A stretch of 55,248 nt of DNA from Rhizobium croatiense (GTDB lineage Bacteria; Pseudomonadota; Alphaproteobacteria; Rhizobiales; Rhizobiaceae), in assembly GCF_019793465.1 (NCBI RefSeq), contig NZ_JAILYJ010000026.1:1-55248 (forward strand). The letters run 5' to 3'. Positions 7,589 to 16,515 of the stretch are shown one piece after another (position 1 is the first letter of the stretch; each line of letters starts with the position of its first letter). A program made the translations under genes and the position numbers. Under the pieces are notes generated by a model. The model made no database searches, was not told the origin of the DNA, and was given only the letters and a program-made list of their open reading frames with translations.

Positions 7589-8806
7589 TCAGGACCAGTC
7601 CAGGATCAGATTCTCTATTCCAAACACGTGGCCCCCATAGGTGATGGGCGCCGTACCATCCTTGATACGGAAGTCAGGGATGCGCGACAGCCACTCCTCC
7701 AGGCCGATGACGATCTCTCGCCGGGCAAGGTGTGATCCAAGACAGCGATGGGGACCGTACGCAAAAGCGGTGTGGCGATTGTCTTCTCGTGCCAAATCGA
7801 TCGTGTTCGGATTTTCGAATTCCACCGGATCACGATTGGCAATCATCGTGGCGCAGGAAATGTAGTCCCCCTTACGGATCGGCGCGCCTTCGAAATTGAT
7901 ATCTTTCGTCGCCACACGGATCATCTGCACGGTCGAATAGGCGCGAAGCAGTTCTTCGGCTGCGAGCACAATTCGATCCGGTTTGCTCCGCAGCAATTCC
8001 TGTTCTGTCGGATTGCGCGCGAGATAGGCCAGGTCAAAGCCGATCGCCGTTGCCACGGTGTCCAGTCCCGCGACGAATAGAAGCACGCCTATTCCATGGA
8101 TTTCCTGGTCTCTCAACAGGCGGCCGTCGACCTTTGCCTGCACGACGAAGGTCATGAAATCGTCGGCCGGTTCTTTGCGGCGCATCGCTGCAAGTTCATC
8201 GATGAACGCCAAAATTGTTCGGGCGGCTGCGGTTCGTCTGATGCCGTCGCCGTGGAGCAGGTCCTTCCCCCAGCCCACGAATGTATTGAGGCGCTCATCG
8301 GATAAGCCGAGCAAACGGAGGAAGATACTAACCGCAAAAGGAAAGGCGAAGTCCGTCAAGATGTCGCAGCTTGTGCTCGACGCGGAAATCTTGGAAATCA
8401 ACGCAATCGCCCGATCACGGACCGCCGGTTCAAGCTCCATTATCCGCCTGGGCGAAAGCAGCGGATTGAGAAGTGAGCGAAACACGCTGTGAGCCGGGGG
8501 GTCGAGTTCAAGCGGGATCAGCGGCCAGTTTTCGCCAAGCGCCGAGGCGAAAAGGCTCCGATGGCTGGAAAAGGTTCCGGTGTCCTGCAGCAATTTGCGT
8601 TGGTCCTGAGCGCGAACGATGACCCAGGTACCTCGGCCATCGCGCGTATTGCAGGGAGAATAAAAGATTCTCGGTCCATTATGGAGGCAAGCGACAGCTG
8701 CGTGCGGATCCCCATTTGGCATGCGCTCCATGCCGGGCGACGTGAACAGGCTGAAGTCCTTCACCATTTCGGGAGGGACATGTTCTGGAACCCTAATGGT
8801 AGCCAC
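7589..8806 (-). CDS. cytochrome P450, CYP127 type
   Basis: This is a complete bacterial class I P450 of 405 residues. The I-helix is VLLFVAGLDTVATAIGFDLA, the K-helix ExxR is EELLRAYS, and the heme loop is FAYGPHRCLGSHLARRE with the proximal Cys. The start is GTG at 8806 with AGGAG seven bases upstream; the open frame further upstream lacks P450 similarity. Ferredoxin and SnoaL-like genes follow on the same strand. CYP127 P450s are known from symbiotic plasmids of bean and other rhizobia. The substrate is not known to me; CYP127 is separate from the gibberellin P450s here. The CYP127 subfamily call is by overall resemblance. Confidence 0.8.
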   Translation of the reverse strand: MATIRVPEHVPPEMVKDFSLFTSPGMERMPNGDPHAAVACLHNGPRIFYSPCNTRDGRGTWVIVRAQDQRKLLQDTGTFSSHRSLFASALGENWPLIPLELDPPAHSVFRSLLNPLLSPRRIMELEPAVRDRAIALISKISASSTSCDILTDFAFPFAVSIFLRLLGLSDERLNTFVGWGKDLLHGDGIRRTAAARTILAFIDELAAMRRKEPADDFMTFVVQAKVDGRLLRDQEIHGIGVLLFVAGLDTVATAIGFDLAYLARNPTEQELLRSKPDRIVLAAEELLRAYSTVQMIRVATKDINFEGAPIRKGDYISCATMIANRDPVEFENPNTIDLAREDNRHTAFAYGPHRCLGSHLARREIVIGLEEWLSRIPDFRIKDGTAPITYGGHVFGIENLILDWS

Positions 8807-9701
8807 TGCTTTTCTCCTGTCATCAAAGCCCCTTCGCCGAGAACGAATTCTCCTCGGAGAGGGAGCGAGCAAAATCGTTGAGCGCCAGATTTCCAATCTC
8901 AGCAGCGCGAGGCGCCAATGACATGCGATGCAGCGATCAGATCGCCGTGCGGCTCGAAATCCACGCTGCTTTGTTGGCCGAAGTCGAAATTTCTTGGATG
9001 CCTCGCCCGCCCTTCCGGTCGACATCGGATTTTCACGGGTACCTCTCTTCCGGTAAATGCGTTCTGAGCACAGATGCATTTTGATTTCCTCCGCTCCATG
9101 GCGGTCACCAAAGAAACCGGCCGACAGTCCTTGCCGCCCCGCAAGAAGAACTTCAAAGTTCATGCCAATTTGATTGATTTGGCCGGAAAGAAATTTTTCA
9201 ATTGCCTTTCAGCGCTTTGGCTCAAGGCAGAACAAAGATTGGCTGATCAAGGCCGTGTCGCGCATCTAACAAAACCCGACATCAGGTGCCGGATGCCATC
9301 TATTCAGGTGCGACTTTTTCCCAGCCACCACAGCCGGGGGCCAGAGACAGCGCGACGAGCAACGAATGTCCTGATGTACTGCGATGCAGTGGGATAGCTT
9401 GAGGGTGGGTAGCTTTGAATTGTGGCATCGAGCTAGCGGCGGAATTCCGGGAAAAGCTCGAAGCGTGCTACTCCTTTGTCCTGAATGTCAGTTCTACCAG
9501 CCCGACGACACCACCCTAAGAGTCGGCGGCAATCTGCCGATTGGGTGTTGTCTGACAGCAATGGATATGGTGGCCTACCGTCCGCCGAGACGGAAGGCGA
9601 TGGCCGCAGAAAGCCCGCTCAAGCGGCGGGCCGAAAATGCCGTCCGAAACAAATCCACAAAACTGCCCTGCCTGGCACGGCAAGAGCGTGGGTACGGAGA
9701 T
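8807..9701. other. about 900 bases without a recognised gene
   Basis: The open frame upstream of the CYP127 start (to 9163, minus) and the plus-strand frames from 8878 onward show no domain and poor ribosome sites. The stretch should hold the divergent promoters of the CYP127 cluster and fnrN. Only the fnrN anaeroboxes at its right border are recognisable. Confidence 0.5.
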
Positions 9702-9715
9702 TTGATCTGGATCAA
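9702..9715 (+). promoter_or_regulatory. distal anaerobox (FNR/FixK-type site) of fnrN
   Basis: TTGATctggATCAA is a perfect match to the anaerobox TTGAT-N4-ATCAA. Its centre lies 32 bp upstream of a second perfect site. In R. leguminosarum fnrN a pair of anaeroboxes gives positive control from the distal site and negative control from the proximal one. Confidence 0.9.
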
Positions 9716-9733
9716 ATCGCAATCCTGATGAAA

Positions 9734-9747
9734 TTGATAGCCATCAA
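9734..9747 (+). promoter_or_regulatory. proximal anaerobox of fnrN
   Basis: TTGATagccATCAA is a second perfect site, about 97 bases before the fnrN ATG. Its place close to the expected transcription start fits an autorepressing site. Confidence 0.88.
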
Positions 9748-9843
9748 AGACGCGCTGGAAGAAATAGGGATAGCCGAAGTCGCAACGGCCGCGTGGTCGT
9801 CTCGGGCATGTCCGGCATAGGCGGTTTTCGAAGGGATCAGGAC

Positions 9844-10560
9844 ATGGACGTCGCACGCGGTGAGGTTCTCGTGATTAGCACTTCCGTCGCTTGCCGTTCC
9901 TGCCAGGCGCGGCACGGCGTCGTTTGCGGCGCCTTGTCGGCTGGCCAGCTTAGCGAACTTGGCCGCCACTCGCTGCGCCGCAAGGTCGACGCAGGCTGCG
10001 AGATCATTGCACAAGGATCGGAAAACTCTTTCTATTCGAACATCACGCGCGGCGTGGTGAAGCTCTGCAAGGTGATGTCGGACGGGCGCCAGCAGATCGT
10101 TGGCCTGCAATTCGCCCCCGATTTCGTCGGCCGCCCCTTCGTGCGCGAAAGCACGCTGTCGGCCGAGGCCGCGACCGATGCGGAGATCTGCGTGTTCCCC
10201 CGCAATTTGCTCGAACGCATGATATTGGAGACTAGGGAATTGCAGCGTAGCCTGCACGCTCAGGCGCTGAACGAGCTGGATGCCGCGCGCGAATGGATGC
10301 TGACGCTCGGCCGGCGGACCGCCGAGGAGAAGGTCGCAAGCCTGCTCCACCTCATTGCCGCCCACGCCGAGACGGCGACGAGCACTGCCTTCGATCTGCC
10401 GCTATCGCGTGCCGAGATTGCCGACTTTCTCGGGCTGACGATCGAAACCGTCAGCCGCCAGTTGACCCGGCTTCGCAAAGAGGGCGTCATCCGCATCGAG
10501 AACATCCGGCATATCACCGTGCCCGACATGGATGCGCTCGCAAAGAAAATCAGCGGGTAA
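9844..10560 (+). CDS. fnrN: FnrN, oxygen-sensing Crp/FNR-family activator
   Basis: The 238-residue regulator starts with a cysteine cluster (ACRSCQARHGVVCGAL, C-x2-C-x7-C) and has a further Cys in the sensory domain, the set that binds the oxygen-labile 4Fe-4S cluster of FNR/FnrN. FixK lacks these cysteines. A cyclic-nucleotide-binding-like domain follows, then the helix-turn-helix LSRAEIADFLGLTIETVSRQLTRL. The ATG at 9844 places the Cys cluster near residue 16. Two anaeroboxes upstream indicate autoregulation. FnrN activates microaerobic genes such as fixNOQP elsewhere in the genome. Confidence 0.92.
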   Translation: MDVARGEVLVISTSVACRSCQARHGVVCGALSAGQLSELGRHSLRRKVDAGCEIIAQGSENSFYSNITRGVVKLCKVMSDGRQQIVGLQFAPDFVGRPFVRESTLSAEAATDAEICVFPRNLLERMILETRELQRSLHAQALNELDAAREWMLTLGRRTAEEKVASLLHLIAAHAETATSTAFDLPLSRAEIADFLGLTIETVSRQLTRLRKEGVIRIENIRHITVPDMDALAKKISG

Positions 10561-11322
10561 TTGCCACCCGCGTATCGCCAGCGTAAAGAACTAGGCGGCA
10601 TTGTCGGGATGCAGACGGACGTGCCGGGCGCTACCACATCGAGCATTCCGGGCGAGAAAACTTCTAGTCCCGGAGCCGCCGGCTTGCAGCTCGGGATAGC
10701 CGCCGGGCAGGTGGGTGGCGTCGCCATCGGCGCCGGGCGCCCAGCACGTCGCCAGCGAGCTGAGCGGTGAGTGGTGAATGGAACAAAATATCAGCTCCGC
10801 GGCGACGTCAGCCGAGCAACAAATGCTCGTAGGCCAAAGGCTACATAGCGCGACCCGGGTGCCGGTCGGCATCAGCCGATCGATATTGGCGGCTGCGAGC
10901 TCTTCACGCCCCCAACCTGCGGATATCCGCCATCGTCGTCTTCTGTGACGAAATTATCGGAGCCGTTTGCGTTTCACCATTTTTCGATGCGCGGTCCGAG
11001 CCTGGCGCCCCCTTTTGTCGGACCTCAAACTTTCTTGTGCAGTTTCAAACAAGAAAACGTGCGCGGGTAGACATACGCACGAGCAGAACCTCAAGCCCCG
11101 TGACCCGCGCCTTCCCGCCGCGACCGGACTGGCGGGCAGTATGCTAAGGTTCTAAAAGGCGACAGAGAAACCTTGATCGAGATGCGGTCGGAAGTAGCCG
11201 AAACAGCGCCCGGCCGTCAGCGCGGCACAACGGCTTCACAATTCGCTCGCCCGCACGAGCAGCGCACGAGTGCGGCGACGAAGGCCCTGTGCTGACCGCA
11301 AGTCCATCTCCTTCAGGCCAAA
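10561..11322. other. intergenic region between fnrN and prxS
   Basis: No protein family is recognised in any of the short frames. The region contains the NifA-type site at 11036-11051 and, 20 bp upstream of it, a near-match (TGT-N10-ACT at 11016-11031). Confidence 0.5.
11036..11051 (+). promoter_or_regulatory. candidate NifA upstream activator sequence for prxS-rpoN2
   Basis: TGTgcagtttcaaACA matches TGT-N10-ACA. It lies about 290 bp before the prxS -24/-12 promoter, further than the usual 100-200 bp, so the link is tentative. The adjacent near-match, two helical turns upstream, strengthens it slightly. Confidence 0.5.
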
Positions 11323-11338
11323 TGGCATGACGCTTGCT
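11323..11338 (+). promoter_or_regulatory. sigma-54 (-24/-12) promoter of prxS-rpoN2
   Basis: TGGCATGACGCTTGCT has the GG and GC doublets 12 bases apart, as RpoN requires. It is about 85 bases before the prxS start. The result would be a loop in which RpoN2 with NifA drives rpoN2 itself. Confidence 0.88.
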
Positions 11339-11422
11339 TGCCCTGGCGTGTGGGCCGAGGTCGGATTCGTGTTAGCCGTGACTGAGAGGCCGCAAATAAA
11401 TTTTCCTAGAGGAGCTTCATTG

Positions 11423-11962
11423 ATGACCATGGAAAAGCAGGTCCCTATTGTCACCTTTCGCACGCGGGTTCGCGACGAGTCTATATCCGGTCCCAACCCC
11501 TACCGCTGGGAAGACAAGACGACCGACGACTATTTCAGCGGTAAGCGGGTAATCCTTTTTTCGCTGCCGGGCGCCTTCACGCCAATCTGCTCCACCTTCC
11601 AACTGCCTGATTTCGAAAGTCTTTATGTCGAGTTTAAGAAGAATGGCATTGACGACATCTACTGTCTCTCCGTCAACGATGCCTTCGTCATGAATGCTTG
11701 GGGCAAGTCTCAGGGGTTGAAAAATGTCAAGCTTATCCCGGACGGTTCGGGAGAATTCACTCGGAAAATGGGTATGCTCGTCGCCAAGGACAATCTCGGT
11801 TTCGGTCTGCGCTCCTGGCGCTACGCTGCCGTGATCAATAATGGCGTCGTGGAGGGGTGGTTCGAGGAAGAAGGCTTTGGCGACAACTGCGCGACCGATC
11901 CGTATGGCGTTTCTTCGCCGCAAAACATTTTGAAATGCCTTAAGGCCCCAGCCTTCGTATGA
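11423..11962 (+). CDS. prxS: PrxS, 1-Cys atypical peroxiredoxin (Prx5 type)
   Basis: This 179-residue protein is a redoxin of the peroxiredoxin-5 group: VILFSLPGAFTPICSTFQLP carries the peroxidatic Cys in PxxxxTxxC-like context, and DDIYCLSVNDAFVMNAWGK follows. It reduces hydrogen and organic peroxides. The start is ATG at 11423 with agaggag just upstream. In R. etli prxS is co-transcribed with rpoN2 and serves antioxidant defence in bacteroids. Here rpoN2 starts 75 bases downstream, and a sigma-54 promoter precedes prxS. Confidence 0.92.
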   Translation: MTMEKQVPIVTFRTRVRDESISGPNPYRWEDKTTDDYFSGKRVILFSLPGAFTPICSTFQLPDFESLYVEFKKNGIDDIYCLSVNDAFVMNAWGKSQGLKNVKLIPDGSGEFTRKMGMLVAKDNLGFGLRSWRYAAVINNGVVEGWFEEEGFGDNCATDPYGVSSPQNILKCLKAPAFV

Positions 11963-12037
11963 GCATTGAAGCCAACGACCAGCAGCTACGACTTGTCGTG
12001 CACACCTGCGCCGAATGATAGGAGTTTTGCTCGAACC

Positions 12038-13489
12038 ATGAAGTCCTTTACAAGCCTTCATCAGCGTCAGCAGCAATCGCTGGTTATTACGCCCCAGCTC
12101 ATCGCGTCTATTCGCTTGCTGCAGCTGGCGCACACCGAACTGAATCAGTTCGTGGAACAGGAAATCGAGAAGAACCCATTTCTCGACCTGGCGTCGAATG
12201 ACGGCGGGGCTTCTGGCGTATCGCCAACTGCGGCGGATGATCCAAATATCAGCGCACGCGAAGACCACGTTGATGGACCGGCCAGGACGGACATGCCTGA
12301 GCTGTCTAGTCCCTGGAAATCAATCCGTGACACAGGCAACCTTTCGCCGGGGGAAAGGCCTTCCCTGGATGAGTTCGCCGCCTCAACTGAGACATTGCAC
12401 GAACATGTCGCCCATCAGATCGCCCTCACTGCCTTCACACCCCAGGAGCGGCTGATTGCTGGCGCGCTTGCCGACCATCTGGATGACACTGGGTATCTGC
12501 AAGTGAACCTTCAGGAGCTAGCAGAGAGGCTAAATAGCCCTGAGGCTGGAGTGAAGCGGGTTCTTGAGGCTTTGCAGCTATTTGACCCGCCGGGCATATT
12601 TGCGCGAAGTCTGGGCGAATGCCTCGAGATTCAGTTGCGCCAACGAGACCGGTTCGACCCGGCCATGGCAGCTCTGGTCGCAAATCTCGAGTTGCTTGCG
12701 CGACGCGATTTTCGAGCACTGAAGCGACGTTGCCGGGTCGATGAAGACGACCTTCTCGATATGTTGAACGAAATTCGTGCACTTGACCCAAAGCCTGGAA
12801 ACCAGTTCCAGTCCGCAAGGTCGGAATCCATCATACCCGACGTCTTCGTCCTACCCTCGCCGGGAGGCGGATGGCACGTCGAGCTTAATCGGGAGATTTT
12901 GCCCAAGGTACTGATCAACCAAACCTATTTTGCGCAAGTTACTCGCCTAACCGCCCAAAGCTCGAAAGATCAGTCATTCCTCAACGAATGCTTCCAGAGC
13001 GCGAGCTGGTTGGTTCGGAGTCTCGATCAGCGCGCCACGACGATCCTTAAGGTGGCGACCGAAATCGTGCGCCACCAGGATGTCTTTTTGGAAGATGGCA
13101 TTGCTCATCTTCGCCCTCTCAATCTTAAGACCATCGCTGACGCGATCGACATGCACGAGTCCACTGTAAGTCGGGTAACGTCGAACAAATACATTCTCAC
13201 GCCCCGCGGCGTGTTCGAGCTCAAGTATTTTTTCACCGTCGCGATCCCGTCCTCACAAGGCGGTGACGCGCACTCGGCCGAAGCTGTGCGCCATCAGATA
13301 AGGGCACTTATTGCCGCAGAGACGCTCCATGATGTGCTGTCCGACGATGGCATCGTTGCCAAGCTCAAGGAAACAGGCGTCGACATTGCTCGCCGCACAG
13401 TCGCCAAATATCGCGAGGCGATGAACATCCCCTCGTCCGCGCAACGCCGGCGGGAGAAACGGTTTGTACTGGCGGCCGCGGAGGGATAA
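12038..13489 (+). CDS. rpoN2: RpoN2, symbiotic sigma-54 factor
   Basis: Sigma-54 binds -24/-12 promoters and needs an AAA+ activator such as NifA. The Gln-rich activator-interacting region is at the start (MKSFTSLHQRQQQSLVITPQ, LRLLQ-like helix IRLLQLAHTEL). The core-binding and helix-turn-helix regions follow, and the RpoN box ARRTVAKYREAMNIPSSAQRR is near the C-terminus. At 483 residues it has family-typical length. I chose the ATG at 12038; an in-frame TTG at 11966 would add 24 non-conserved residues. It lies in one unit with prxS. Confidence 0.95.
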   Translation: MKSFTSLHQRQQQSLVITPQLIASIRLLQLAHTELNQFVEQEIEKNPFLDLASNDGGASGVSPTAADDPNISAREDHVDGPARTDMPELSSPWKSIRDTGNLSPGERPSLDEFAASTETLHEHVAHQIALTAFTPQERLIAGALADHLDDTGYLQVNLQELAERLNSPEAGVKRVLEALQLFDPPGIFARSLGECLEIQLRQRDRFDPAMAALVANLELLARRDFRALKRRCRVDEDDLLDMLNEIRALDPKPGNQFQSARSESIIPDVFVLPSPGGGWHVELNREILPKVLINQTYFAQVTRLTAQSSKDQSFLNECFQSASWLVRSLDQRATTILKVATEIVRHQDVFLEDGIAHLRPLNLKTIADAIDMHESTVSRVTSNKYILTPRGVFELKYFFTVAIPSSQGGDAHSAEAVRHQIRALIAAETLHDVLSDDGIVAKLKETGVDIARRTVAKYREAMNIPSSAQRRREKRFVLAAAEG

Positions 13490-13736
13490 GTCCTTTGTAC
13501 CGTAGGTGATGCCCTTTTCCCAAAAACCGCGGAACTGAGGCACATGTGACATTGTGCTTAGTCCTCTCCATGGAGGATCGACTTCATATGGGCTGGCGAC
13601 CGCAGCCTCGTCACGGGAGCTTCAAAAGTTGTTCCGGCCGCTTAAGCTGACGTTCCAGAAAAGATTAGATGTCTGTTCCATAGCCCAAGCGCTTAGGGGC
13701 TAAGCGGTTAATCACGAAACTCGTGCAGAATTTTTA

Positions 13737-13752
13737 TGTCGCGCAAGCGACA
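13737..13752 (+). promoter_or_regulatory. NifA upstream activator sequence of iscN-nifS-nifW
   Basis: TGTcgcgcaagcgACA is a perfect TGT-N10-ACA site whose spacer is itself nearly palindromic. It lies about 210 bp upstream of the iscN sigma-54 promoter. Confidence 0.85.
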
Positions 13753-13958
13753 AATCTAGAAGCAGTTGTCGCCTCCCATTCATTTTCGCCGAACCGCTGG
13801 GATTTCGGTGCGGCGGCAACGAGAGCCTCAACCGAAAATGATAGACGGAGATACGCGGGCAGACGTTCTGGAGTTGGCGCGCTTTCGAGATCTCCGATGT
13901 TCGACGACGCAGGAATACAACACGCGGGCTGATCGAACTCTTGGCCTTCCTTACCGCT

Positions 13959-13974
13959 TGGCACGACGCATGCA
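13959..13974 (+). promoter_or_regulatory. sigma-54 promoter of iscN-nifU-nifS-nifW
   Basis: TGGCACGACGCATGCA has the correct GG-N10-GC spacing and begins 59 bases before the iscN ATG. It is the strongest candidate for NifA-dependent transcription of the Fe-S assembly genes. Confidence 0.9.
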
Positions 13975-14017
13975 CGGTAATCCGAAAATGCGCCATCGAA
14001 CAAAAAGGAATCATCCC

Positions 14018-14335
14018 ATGATCAAGCTCACAGAGAATGCCGCCGCCATCATGAACGTAACGCTTTCCCGAGCCGAGCAGGCGGAAGGCTTTCGCATCGC
14101 GGTCGAGGCAGGTGGATGCGCCGGCTACAAATACCTGGTGGGGCTAGAAAGCGTCCAGGGCGAGGGCGACGCGGTGATCGAAACAAATGGGGTCAAGGTG
14201 TTCGTTGACGCAGACTCCCAAGCACACATCAACGGCATGACGATCGACTTCGTGACGGGACCAGAAACCTCCGGTTTTGTCTTCGACAATCCCAATGCGC
14301 ACCAGAACTGCACTTGCGGCAAATCCTTCGGCTGA
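14018..14335 (+). CDS. iscN: IscN, HesB/IscA-type Fe-S assembly protein
   Basis: The 105-residue A-type Fe-S carrier has the three conserved cysteines: one in GGCAGYKY and the pair in NCTCGKSFG at the C-terminus. The ATG at 14018 follows the sequence aaaaaggaatcatccc. It is the first gene after a NifA/sigma-54 promoter and sits directly before nifU and nifS, matching the R. etli arrangement where iscN is needed for nitrogen fixation. It delivers Fe-S clusters or iron for nitrogenase maturation. Because nifU is decayed here, IscN may carry more of the load. Confidence 0.92.
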   Translation: MIKLTENAAAIMNVTLSRAEQAEGFRIAVEAGGCAGYKYLVGLESVQGEGDAVIETNGVKVFVDADSQAHINGMTIDFVTGPETSGFVFDNPNAHQNCTCGKSFG

Positions 14336-14357
14336 TCACCGAGAAAGCGAGAGAGCC

Positions 14358-15300
14358 ATGCGGAATTATTGCGAAAAGGTCATGGTTTCCTTTTTCAATC
14401 CGAAGAACGACGGCGTGCAGGAAAATCCCCTCAGCGAGACCGCGGCAGTTTCCTACGGTAGAGGGCCTGAATTGATAATTGGAGTCGATCCAACGGTGGG
14501 AGCGTTTCTGGTGACGCCGTCGTCCTTGCGTTCCAACCCAGCGACCGCCTTCTCGCCAGCGCTGGCCGAACTCATAACCCTAAAGCCCGCCGAAGCGCCT
14601 CAAAACGTCCGTCAGGAGACAGCAGGCTTTTTAAGCGGTTTGCTGCCGGAGAAAAAGGTCTGCTCATCAACGGATTATCCTGAGGCAGCAAAATTTTTTG
14701 GCGGGCATCCGGGCCAGGATTCCAAAGGAGACGCTCCCTCTGCAAGCAGTTCCGCGCCGAGGAAAGGTGAGCGAAGACGCGTGCGTGTCAAGAGGCTTGA
14801 TTTCATGACCAAGTCGCTCACTTCGCTAGATCTGGCAGTAGACGGACGACACTCGTTCAAGCCGTCGAAGACGTGTCAGCGGTTTATACAGTACTGGTCG
14901 TCGAAAGCCTCGCTCCGGCAGAGGAGGACGATCAGACCGTCACAACAGAAATCTGAGGCCTGGAGAAATTGGCAGGGTCGAAATCGATGTTGTAGCCGGC
15001 AATCGCGTAGGACAGGGTCTAAAAATCGCCGCAGCCTGCAACAGTTCAGTTCTCAGCGACAAGCTAAGCTGGCGACCCATCTAGTTAAGCAGCCGCGGCG
15101 AATCCAACCGTTGGAAAAGGCGCGAGCGCACAACGTTCTTCCCTTCCTACTGATGGCGGCGATGCGACGTTATCGATGCCAACAAGATCGCATGACGCGC
15201 CATCGCACGACTCCACCCCGCGCTGCTTGCCCGAGGTTAGCAAACAACAGCATGTGCAAGACGCCGCAGCATTGTCACCGCTTCCCCTCAGTCGAGATCC
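14358..15300 (+). pseudogene. nifU: NifU scaffold, decayed
   Basis: The start aligns with NifU (MRNYCEKVMVSFFNPKNDGV compares with MWDYSxKVxxHFFNPxNAGV) and spacing is kept to about residue 115. The IACGD scaffold Cys has become VSYGR, the FGCGSA Cys block has become LRSNPAT, and only the third (LPEKKVCSS for PPEKMHCSV) keeps its Cys. The central 2Fe-2S domain (CKCF, CxxC) is not visible; after about 14830 the frame is Arg/Ser/Gln-rich noise. Traces of a C-terminal Nfu-like part (AGNRVGQGLKIAA) appear in another frame near 15000. It cannot hold a NifU-type transient cluster. It lies between iscN and nifS. Confidence 0.82.
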
Positions 15301-15304
15301 ACCC

Positions 15305-16501
15305 ATGAGAGCGATCTATCTCGACAATAATGCAACGACCAGAGTCGATCCTGAAGTGGTTGAAGCCATGCTGCCGTTCTTTGCGGATCAGTTTGGAAAC
15401 CCTTCGTCGACGCACGCTTTTGGCTCCTCTATCCGCGAGGCGGTGAGGAAGGCGCGCCGGCAATTGCAAGCGCTGATCGGCGCCGAGTTCGATCATGAGA
15501 TCGTGTTCACCTCGGGGGGGACGGAAAGCGACAATGCGGCGATCCTTTCGGCGCTGGAGGTGATGCCTGAGCGCACAGAGATCGTGACTTCCGCAGTCGA
15601 GCATTCAGCGGTGCTGACACTCTGCGGCCATCTGGAGAAGACGCGCGGCATTAAGGTACACAGGATCCCAGTGGATCGACATGGACGTCTCGATCTTGAC
15701 GCCTATGAGACCGCCCTCACTCATCGTGTAGCGATTGCTTCGATCATGTGGGCGAACAACGAGACGGGAACCATTTTCCCGGTCGCTAAGCTTGCCGAGA
15801 TGGCCAAGAGAATCGGTGCACTTTTCCACACCGACGCGGTCCAGGCGGTCGGCAAGGTTCCAATGGACCTCCAACCTACTGCAATCGACATGCTTTCGTT
15901 GTCCGGACACAAATTCCATGGACCAAAAGGCATTGGTGCACTCTATCTCAGGCGGGGCTTATCTTTCTCCTCACTGATCAAGGGAGGTCATCAGGAGCGC
16001 GACCGACGCGCAGGGACAGAAAATACGGCCGGGATTGTCGGTTTAGGCAAGGCTGCCGAACTCGCCCTGAAATCAATAGACGACGAGAGCACCCGATTAA
16101 AGTCGCTCCGAGATCGATTGGAGAACGGCATTGTCCAGCGTGTTCCAGGCGCCTTCGTAACCGGCGATAGGCTTAAGAGGTTGCCGAACACGGCGAACAT
16201 CGCCTTTCAACGTGTCGAAGGAGACAGTATGCTCCTTCTTCTCAACCGCTATGGCATCGCCTGCTCTTCCGGCTCTGCTTGCTCCTCCGGTTCGCTGGAG
16301 CCGAGCCATGTCTTGAGGGCAATGGATATCCCTCATGCTATGGCGCACGGAACAATCCGCTTCTCGTTCTCGCGCGATAACTGTGACGAGGATGTCGACC
16401 GGGTGCTCGAAGTTTTACCGGGCATCGTTGAAAGGCTCCGGAGCCAATCCCGTTCCGGCCACGTGGCCGACACGAGCAGCCGGGTTCGTTCAGGGGAGTA
16501 G
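15305..16501 (+). CDS. nifS: NifS, cysteine desulfurase
   Basis: This 398-residue PLP enzyme removes sulfur from cysteine for Fe-S cluster and nitrogenase cofactor assembly. MRAIYLDNNATTRVDPEVVEA is the usual start. SGGTESDNAA, the internal-aldimine Lys in SLSGHKFHGPKG, and the flexible catalytic-Cys loop CSSGSACSSGSLEPSHVL are all present. ATG 15305 was chosen because upstream codons are not conserved. The normal partner NifU, just upstream, is decayed, so sulfur probably goes to IscN or other scaffolds. Confidence 0.95.
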   Translation: MRAIYLDNNATTRVDPEVVEAMLPFFADQFGNPSSTHAFGSSIREAVRKARRQLQALIGAEFDHEIVFTSGGTESDNAAILSALEVMPERTEIVTSAVEHSAVLTLCGHLEKTRGIKVHRIPVDRHGRLDLDAYETALTHRVAIASIMWANNETGTIFPVAKLAEMAKRIGALFHTDAVQAVGKVPMDLQPTAIDMLSLSGHKFHGPKGIGALYLRRGLSFSSLIKGGHQERDRRAGTENTAGIVGLGKAAELALKSIDDESTRLKSLRDRLENGIVQRVPGAFVTGDRLKRLPNTANIAFQRVEGDSMLLLLNRYGIACSSGSACSSGSLEPSHVLRAMDIPHAMAHGTIRFSFSRDNCDEDVDRVLEVLPGIVERLRSQSRSGHVADTSSRVRSGE

Positions 16502-16515
16502 GAGCAGGCACGCTC

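Noticed and set aside
8807..9163. N-terminal extension of CYP127 to 9163
   Set aside because: The extra 119 residues have no P450 similarity, and a GTG with a well-placed AGGAG at 8806 explains the start.
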